Below are positions 59,246 to 64,000 of a stretch of 64,000 nt of DNA, piece by piece (position 1 is the first letter of the stretch; the number at the start of each line of letters is the position of its first letter). The notes beneath the pieces were generated by a model. That model was given only the letters and a program-made list of their open reading frames with translations, did not search any database and was not told the origin of the DNA. This stretch comes from Bin87 sp965221295. GTDB lineage: Bacteria > Chloroflexota > Dehalococcoidia > Lucifugimonadales > UBA3495. A program made the position numbers and the translations under genes. Location: assembly GCA_965221295.1 (NCBI GenBank), contig OZ244879.1, positions 1,054,001 through 1,118,000 on the forward strand. Direction: 5' to 3'.

Positions 59246-59605
59246 CTAATCCCCGACGAACCGGGCCAGTAGCTCCCCGTTTGGCTGATGTTCGTACCAC
59301 ACCGTCACCGGGGCGCCATGGATTTGGTGATCCCGCAGGTGACCTGCGGACACGCCGACCCAGCCGTTGGCGCGGAACCGCCACTGTTGGCCGTCTTGGT
59401 CCGTGATCAGAAGCAGGCCAAAGTAGCGAGGATTGTCGGTCTGGGAGTCCACCCGGTCGATGTTTCCGGTGACGTGGGGCAGTTTGGGATACAAAGCGTA
59501 ACCGTCGCCATGCCCGTCGGAAGGTGGTTGCGCCGGGCCGCAAGCCAATAACGACGCCAAAAGCAGCGTCCCAATGTAGCAAATCGAACCGAGGCGCTTT
59601 ATCAT
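59246..59605 (-). CDS. Hypothetical lipoprotein (119 aa)
   Basis: Residues 1-24 form a lipoprotein signal (MIKRLGSICYIGTLLLASLL then ACGP). The mature part is a small beta barrel-like protein: HVTGNIDRVDSQTDNPRYFG, LLITDQDGQQWRFRANGWVG, then SAGHLRDHQIHGAPVTVWYE. The HLR(D/E)H and PVTVWYE parts resemble a conserved hypothetical family in Chloroflexota, but I know of no function. The ATG at 59605 has no strong ribosome site. It is divergent from ctaA, 64 bp away. Confidence 0.7.
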   Translation of the reverse strand: MIKRLGSICYIGTLLLASLLACGPAQPPSDGHGDGYALYPKLPHVTGNIDRVDSQTDNPRYFGLLLITDQDGQQWRFRANGWVGVSAGHLRDHQIHGAPVTVWYEHQPNGELLARFVGD

Positions 59606-59669
59606 TAACGGAAGAATGGTCCGCTAACCGAACTCGTTTGAATCCAACCGCGGATCAGCTTGGAAATAA

Positions 59670-60632
59670 ATGGCAGCGATTGGAGTTGCCGGGCAGCCGC
59701 GCCGAACCGGGCGGCTAACCTGGTTGCAGGGCCTATCTACCGCGTCGGCGATCAGCGTGTTTATTCTGATCATCATTGGAGGCGTGGTTCGGGTCACAGA
59801 GTCGGGTCTGGGTTGCCCCGATTGGCCGCTGTGCTACGGGAAGGCGCTGCCTCCACTGGAGTACACCGCGATCATCGAATACACCCATCGTTTCGTGGCA
59901 TCGGTAATTGTGGGGCCGTTGGTTCTGGCTACGGCATTGGTGGCGTTGATGCGGTACCGGCATGATCGTTGGGTCTGGGTTCCCGGCGCGATTTCGGCGC
60001 CACTGTTGATTGTACAAGGGTTGTTGGGCGGTGTAACCGTCTTGACGCACCTGCCGGGTGAAATCGTAGCATTGCATTTGGGAACCGCGGAAGCGTTGCT
60101 GGCGGTGTGCGTGTTCCTGATGGTGGCATCGTTCCGCACTCCCATTTATCGAAGCGATGCAGTGGCCGCAGACGGCTACTACAAATGGGCGATCGCCGGG
60201 GCGCTGGGGGTGTATGCGACGATCATTTCCGGCGCCTTGGTGACGGCCATGGGAGCCACCGGAGCCTGCATCACCTGGCCGTTGTGCCAGGGCAGCGCGT
60301 TCCCGACGCAGCATCTCACGGCGATTCACATGTTCCACCGTTACGTCGTGCTGGCGTTTGGAGTCCTGCTGCTGTATGCGGTTTGGCGCTCTGGCAGAGC
60401 GACCGCAGGAGACCGGACCCTCCGCTGGCTGGCCGCGCTGACGCTGGCGGCGTTCGTCGCCCAGGTGATCGTAGGGGCGGCGACCATCTGGCTCGATTTC
60501 CAGGCGCACTGGCGAGCGCTGCATCTGACGGCGGCGACCGCGGTATGGTCCGGCGCCGTAGGAATGGCGGTGGTTGCCTACCTCAACGCCCGCACGGTGT
60601 CCGCCGGCCGCGCGCCGGGGCGGGAAGGCTAG
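59670..60632 (+). CDS. ctaA: Heme A synthase (COX15/CtaA-type)
   Basis: 320 residues with eight membrane helices. Conserved heme-ligand His residues occur in AIIEYTHRFVASV, IVALHLGTAEALL, IHMFHRYVVLAFG and ALHLTAATAVW. Two Cys pairs, GLGCPDWPLCYG and TGACITWPLCQGS, are typical of the Gram-positive/Chloroflexi type of CtaA. It oxidises the methyl group of heme O to the formyl group of heme A in the membrane. GGAAATAA precedes the ATG. It directly precedes ctaB with a 1-bp gap, and the oxidase structural genes follow. Confidence 0.94.
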   Translation: MAAIGVAGQPRRTGRLTWLQGLSTASAISVFILIIIGGVVRVTESGLGCPDWPLCYGKALPPLEYTAIIEYTHRFVASVIVGPLVLATALVALMRYRHDRWVWVPGAISAPLLIVQGLLGGVTVLTHLPGEIVALHLGTAEALLAVCVFLMVASFRTPIYRSDAVAADGYYKWAIAGALGVYATIISGALVTAMGATGACITWPLCQGSAFPTQHLTAIHMFHRYVVLAFGVLLLYAVWRSGRATAGDRTLRWLAALTLAAFVAQVIVGAATIWLDFQAHWRALHLTAATAVWSGAVGMAVVAYLNARTVSAGRAPGREG

Positions 60633-60633
60633 C

Positions 60634-61617
60634 ATGGCCGAACAGGCGCCGCAGATTCGCCCGGACGGCGAGGCAGCTGATCCGGCAGTTGGGATGATCG
60701 GGACCGGGAGTCCACCTGGACAATCGGTCGGGTCGGTGCTGCGGGATTATGTGGCGTTGACCAAACCCAAGATCATCTCGCTGCTGTTGGTAACGGCGGC
60801 CGGAGGGATGTTTCTGGCCGAGCAGGGGTTGCCGTCGCTGATGACGCTGGCGTGGGTGTGGATTGGCGGAGCATTGGCTTCGGGCGGCGCCAACGCCATC
60901 AACCAGCATCTGGACCGAGACATTGACCGCGAGATGTTGCGCACCCAGAGTCGCCCGGTGGCGGGAGAGCGGGTGTCGCCGCGCTACGCCATGGCGTTTG
61001 GCGTTGGTCTGAACGTTGCGGCGTTCGCGTTGCTGACCACACTGGTGAATCCGTTAGCCGCGGTTATTACGCTCGCCGCGAGCCTGTTCTACGTGTTCGT
61101 TTATACACTGTGGCTGAAGCGGACCACGCCCCACAATATAGTGATCGGCGGCGCGGCGGGGGCGGCGCCGCCCATGGTGGGCTGGGTCGCGGTGACGGGA
61201 AGCCTGGACCTGCCGGCAGTGTATCTCTTCGCCATCATCTTCTTTTGGACGCCGCCCCATTTTTGGGCGTTGTCGCTTTTGATCGAAAAGGATTACCAGC
61301 AGGCGGGCGTGCCGATGTTGCCGGTGGTGTCATCGCGCAGTCAGACCACGCTGCACGTGTTCCTTTATTCCATCGCGCTGACCGGGTTGACGCTGATGTT
61401 CGCCCTCATGCCGCACGTCGGGTTGATCTACCTGGCCTCGGCGGCGGCGCTGGGAGGGCCGTTCATCTGGTTGGCGTGGCGACTGTGGCGAGAGGACACC
61501 AGGAGTCGGGCCAAGGCCGCGTACCTATACTCCCTGGCGTATTTGGCGTTGCTGTTCGTAGCGATAATGGTGGACAGCGTGGTCAAGTTGAACCAAGGCA
61601 TGTTGTTGCCGGCCTAA
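60634..61617 (+). CDS. ctaB: Protoheme IX farnesyltransferase (heme O synthase)
   Basis: 327 residues, a UbiA-family prenyltransferase with about nine helices. The signature NAINQHLDRDIDREMLRTQS then RPV is the Asp-rich prenyl diphosphate site, and IFFWTPPHFWALSLLIEKDY is the second conserved region. It adds farnesyl to heme B, giving heme O, the substrate of CtaA. The first 45 residues are polar and non-conserved. GGAAGG lies before the ATG at 60634. With ctaA it forms a two-gene operon supplying heme A to the oxidase encoded downstream. Confidence 0.95.
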   Translation: MAEQAPQIRPDGEAADPAVGMIGTGSPPGQSVGSVLRDYVALTKPKIISLLLVTAAGGMFLAEQGLPSLMTLAWVWIGGALASGGANAINQHLDRDIDREMLRTQSRPVAGERVSPRYAMAFGVGLNVAAFALLTTLVNPLAAVITLAASLFYVFVYTLWLKRTTPHNIVIGGAAGAAPPMVGWVAVTGSLDLPAVYLFAIIFFWTPPHFWALSLLIEKDYQQAGVPMLPVVSSRSQTTLHVFLYSIALTGLTLMFALMPHVGLIYLASAAALGGPFIWLAWRLWREDTRSRAKAAYLYSLAYLALLFVAIMVDSVVKLNQGMLLPA

Positions 61618-62271
61618 TTTGGGTTAGATTGAGTTGGCGCCAGGTCGAGCAGGCTCCGCAGCGAGGAAATTGCCGGGCAGACACTCCGTGGGGTTGACCT
61701 GACGGCGGATACTGGAAGTCGGCCCGAGGCGCCTCCCGCAGACGGTGAGCTGGGGAGAAACGGGGGCATCAGGCCGATTGGCGCGCTCTACCATCCGGCG
61801 GCGGCCTGGGCTTCCCGACTTTCGCGAGGAATGAGAGGGTGAAGGGTTGGCGCCCACCAAAGCGGATGGACTCATTGATCCAGCGAGGCCGCCCTAGTTT
61901 TGCCGATTGCCGTTTTGCTGATTATCGCTTCGTCGTGGCGAGTGGGCAGCGCCACCCGGTCCCGCAGGCAAGGAACCAAGTGGCCGGGGAGCAGGTCGCC
62001 CGTTCAGACGCCTCGGCACGGCTGGCGCCGCGCAGGTTCGCCCAGGTTGCCAATGGACACTGAAGCAGCCATCGGCCCCGTAGCGCCGGGCAGAAGAGGC
62101 TCTCCAGGCGCGGTTTCGGTGGCGCAAGTCCACGACCGGCCGAACGCCGAATGGCGTCGCGGGAGCGGTCTCGGGCAAATTGACAGCTATGGTACCGTGT
62201 GCTATGGTAGCCATTAGTGAAATTTTGCACATACGACGGTTTTTCGACGCCGTTGTATCCGGGGGTTCACG
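61618..62271. other. Gap before the cytochrome oxidase genes
   Basis: About 650 bp with no credible gene. A stretch near 61660-61740 has some resemblance to the start of RNase P RNA (GAGGAAATTGCCGGGC) but lacks the matching 3' part. A promoter is present near the right end. Confidence 0.55.
62180..62208 (+). promoter_or_regulatory. Promoter of coxB
   Basis: TTGACA (62180-62185), a 17-base spacer and TATGGT (62203-62208). Predicted transcription start near 62215, about 57 bases before the ATG. Confidence 0.65.
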
Positions 62272-63630
62272 ATGGGGCTGTTGCCCTTCTCTGAGAAAGA
62301 CTCACCGACCAAGTCCGAAACCAGCATTGGCTCCGAGCCAACCAGCGCAAATGCGGTGAGCAGCCCCCCTGATCCTTCCACGCGCGGCGGAAGCCGGCGC
62401 CTGATCGCTACTTTGGCGATCCTTGGCGTATTTCTGCTGCTGGCCGCGCTGGGGTGCGACTCGGACGGCCACCAGTCAACGCTCAGTTCCACGCCGTGGA
62501 CGCTGGACGGAGCGAACGGCCCGGTAGCCAGAGACCAGTTGCTGCTCTTCAACGTGTTGTTGTGGACCATGGTGGTGGTGTTCGTTCTGGTCGAAGGTGC
62601 GCTGCTCTACGCCGCCATCCGCTACCGCCGCAAGCCCGGCGACCCGCTGCCTCCGCAAACTCACGGCCACACCCCGCTGGAAATAGCTTGGACTATCGTC
62701 CCCACGATACTGATCTTGGGGTTGGGCGTATGGTCGGTGTTCGTGCTGTTCAAATTGGAGCCTGGCGAGGCGGTGGCGTTGGCCAGGGCCCAAGGCATGG
62801 AACCGTTGCATATCGAAGCGGTGGGCCACCAGTGGTGGTGGGAGTTCCGGTACGAAGACGCCAATCCGGATATTGAGGGCCCCGAACTGATCACGACGGC
62901 CAACGAGATGAGAATTCCAGTTGACCGGCCGATCATCATGACGCTGAAGAGCGACGACGTGATCCACAGCTTCTGGATTCCGAAACTGGCCGGCAAACAG
63001 GACGTGGTGCCCACCCGCGCCAACCAGATGTGGTTCTTGGCTGAGGACGCCGGGATGTACTACGGACAGTGCGCGGAGTTCTGCGGCACCGCCCACGCGC
63101 AGATGAAATTCCGGGTGCACGCGTTGCCCGAGGTCGAATACCGGGCGTGGGTTGACAGTTGGGGCGGAGAACTGGCGGAACCACTCAGCGCCGAAGCCGC
63201 CCGAGGGCAGCTTGTGTTCCTGGGCGACGGTCAGTGTCTGACTTGCCACACCGTCGGCGCAGCCGACCAAGCCAACGAGCTGGGCGAGACAGTGCAAAAA
63301 GCCCGGATGGATACCTACATCGCTTACACCGAATGGTTGGAGAAGCCGGCGGAAGAACGGTTGGCCGACGTGCGCGCCGGTCAGGAACCGGCGACGGCTT
63401 TCGCCGCGCCGAATCTTACTGACCTGGGAGCGCGCACCACCATTGGGTCGGGCTTGATTGACTTGAACCGCGAAACATTGCGCCAGTGGCTCCGCAACCC
63501 GGACGACATCAAGCCCGGCAACCGTATGTCCGAACTGGCCGCGATCTACCAAAGCCGCTTGGACCACCGGGCTGACCTCAGCGAAGAACAGCTGAGCGAC
63601 TTGGTGGAATACCTGATGGCGCAAAAGTAG
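62272..63630 (+). CDS. coxB: Cytochrome c oxidase subunit II with fused cytochrome c domain
   Basis: 452 residues. A polar 40-residue leader precedes a signal-anchor or lipoprotein-like stretch (LIATLAILGVFLLLAALGC). Two membrane helices follow (LLLFNVLLWTMVVVFVLVEG and TPLEIAWTIVPTILILGL). The CuA site is in YYGQCAEFCGTAHAQMKFRV (C-x3-C-x3-H-x2-M), with an earlier His in DDVIHSFWIPKLAGKQD. A C-terminal class-I cytochrome c has GQCLTCHTVG (CxxCH) and a Met near GNRMSEL. It receives electrons and passes them to subunit I, so this is a caa3-type oxidase. A good promoter lies upstream. Confidence 0.95.
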   Translation: MGLLPFSEKDSPTKSETSIGSEPTSANAVSSPPDPSTRGGSRRLIATLAILGVFLLLAALGCDSDGHQSTLSSTPWTLDGANGPVARDQLLLFNVLLWTMVVVFVLVEGALLYAAIRYRRKPGDPLPPQTHGHTPLEIAWTIVPTILILGLGVWSVFVLFKLEPGEAVALARAQGMEPLHIEAVGHQWWWEFRYEDANPDIEGPELITTANEMRIPVDRPIIMTLKSDDVIHSFWIPKLAGKQDVVPTRANQMWFLAEDAGMYYGQCAEFCGTAHAQMKFRVHALPEVEYRAWVDSWGGELAEPLSAEAARGQLVFLGDGQCLTCHTVGAADQANELGETVQKARMDTYIAYTEWLEKPAEERLADVRAGQEPATAFAAPNLTDLGARTTIGSGLIDLNRETLRQWLRNPDDIKPGNRMSELAAIYQSRLDHRADLSEEQLSDLVEYLMAQK

Positions 63631-63743
63631 GCTGGGCGCATTCGCAGCGCTACTCTGGGCCACCACATCCCCGAATGAACCCGAACACCGCTAACGCATG
63701 GCGTTGACTGCAATAACCGCGCAGTAGCGGAGGAACTGGAGCA

Positions 63744-64000
63744 ATGGTAACCATCACCGGCGTGATACCCCGCCCGACCACCTACACCGGCTTGTGGAGC
63801 TGGCTGACGACGGTTGACCACAAGCGTATCGGCGCTCTGTACGGCTTTTCCGCGTTCTTCTTCTTTTTGATCGGCGGGATCGAGGCTGGCATCATGCGGG
63901 TGCAGTTGGCCACCGCGGACGCGTCGCTGGTATCGCCGGATTGGTTCAACGCGATGTTCACCATGCACGGCACGACCATGATCTTCATGGCGATCATGCC
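63744..64000 (+). CDS. coxA: Cytochrome c oxidase subunit I, N-terminal part (cut by window edge)
   Basis: The ATG at 63744 has GGAGG and GGAG upstream. The visible 85 residues begin MVTITGVIPRPTTYTGLWSW and contain TTVDHKRIGALYGFSAFFFF, the first helix, and NAMFTMHGTTMIFMAIM, where the His of MHGT is a heme a ligand. It is the catalytic subunit that reduces O2 and pumps protons. It follows coxB by 113 bp on the same strand, the common order. The rest lies outside the window. Confidence 0.95.
   Translation, partial: MVTITGVIPRPTTYTGLWSWLTTVDHKRIGALYGFSAFFFFLIGGIEAGIMRVQLATADASLVSPDWFNAMFTMHGTTMIFMAIM

Noticed and set aside
61660..61740. RNase P RNA-like start (GAGGAAATTGCCGGGC)
   Set aside because: The conserved 3' ACAGAA..GGCTTA partner and the internal helices could not be found in the following 400 bp.
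62476..63666. A 396-residue reverse frame
   Set aside because: Antisense to coxB, which has intact CuA and heme c motifs.

Overview
The window reads as chromosomal DNA of a GC-rich, aerobic, heterotrophic bacterium, most likely a Chloroflexota member of the Dehalococcoidia/SAR202 type. This is an inference from content: several flavin- or F420-type luciferase-like oxidoreductases, paired CaiB/BaiF CoA-transferases, a thiolase-like/DUF35 pair, a Rieske dioxygenase, a solute-binding protein with a Val/Glu-rich stalk, and abundant intergenic repeats containing GCAATGACAG. I saw no rRNA, tRNA, transposase, phage gene or CRISPR array.

Layout. 1-9318: partial luciferase-like oxidoreductase, TlpA-like lipoprotein, AI-2E-type transporter, a B12-binding/radical-SAM-like protein that lacks the Fe-S cysteines, two tiny membrane proteins, a DUF1800-NHL pair, a repeat field, then CMD and RraA-like enzymes. 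9393-13384: glycine betaine/proline ABC importer (ATPase, permease, stalked binding protein) with a clear promoter, an inverted repeat and a terminator. 13587-20819: amidohydrolase, a short-chain dehydrogenase coupled to small membrane proteins, a cytosolic NMT1-like protein, an ABC exporter and an F420-type oxidoreductase. 21275-30235: ilvD, an enoyl-CoA hydratase, a DUF3574 lipoprotein, a HIBADH-like dehydrogenase, Rieske dioxygenase alpha/beta, small unknowns, a short MscS and a DinB-like protein. 30933-34662: dnaN, repeats, an AlaX-type editing protein and a TPR protein. 34925-40412: envelope-glycosylation-like trio (Agl23-like, AglD-like, FAD oxidoreductase). 40662-49231: a glutamine-amidotransferase-like pseudoenzyme followed by gyrA, a hydrolase, a repeat field, an unusual HD/chorismate-mutase/TrpRS-like fusion, and trpS. 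49713-58937: coiled-coil nuclease-like protein, thiolase-like/DUF35 pair, MBL hydrolase, NTF2-like protein, acetamidase, a PIN-like/DUF433 toxin-antitoxin pair and two coupled CoA-transferases. 59246-64000: lipoprotein, then ctaA-ctaB and coxB-coxA for an aa3-type cytochrome oxidase.

How the genes fit together. Much of the window serves uptake and breakdown of small organic molecules (betaine import, ring hydroxylation, CoA transfer, retro-aldol or thiolase-like chemistry, amide hydrolysis) feeding an aerobic chain whose heme A synthesis and oxidase genes lie at the right end. Housekeeping genes (dnaN, gyrA, trpS, ilvD) are scattered among these.

Most unusual are enzyme-like proteins whose hallmark catalytic residues are missing (radical-SAM-like, GATase-like, TrpRS-like/HD/CM fusion, one CoA-transferase), and two layers of intergenic repeats: hairpin-forming GCAATGACAG elements arranged in tandem, and 15-18 bp tandem repeats sitting at gene ends.
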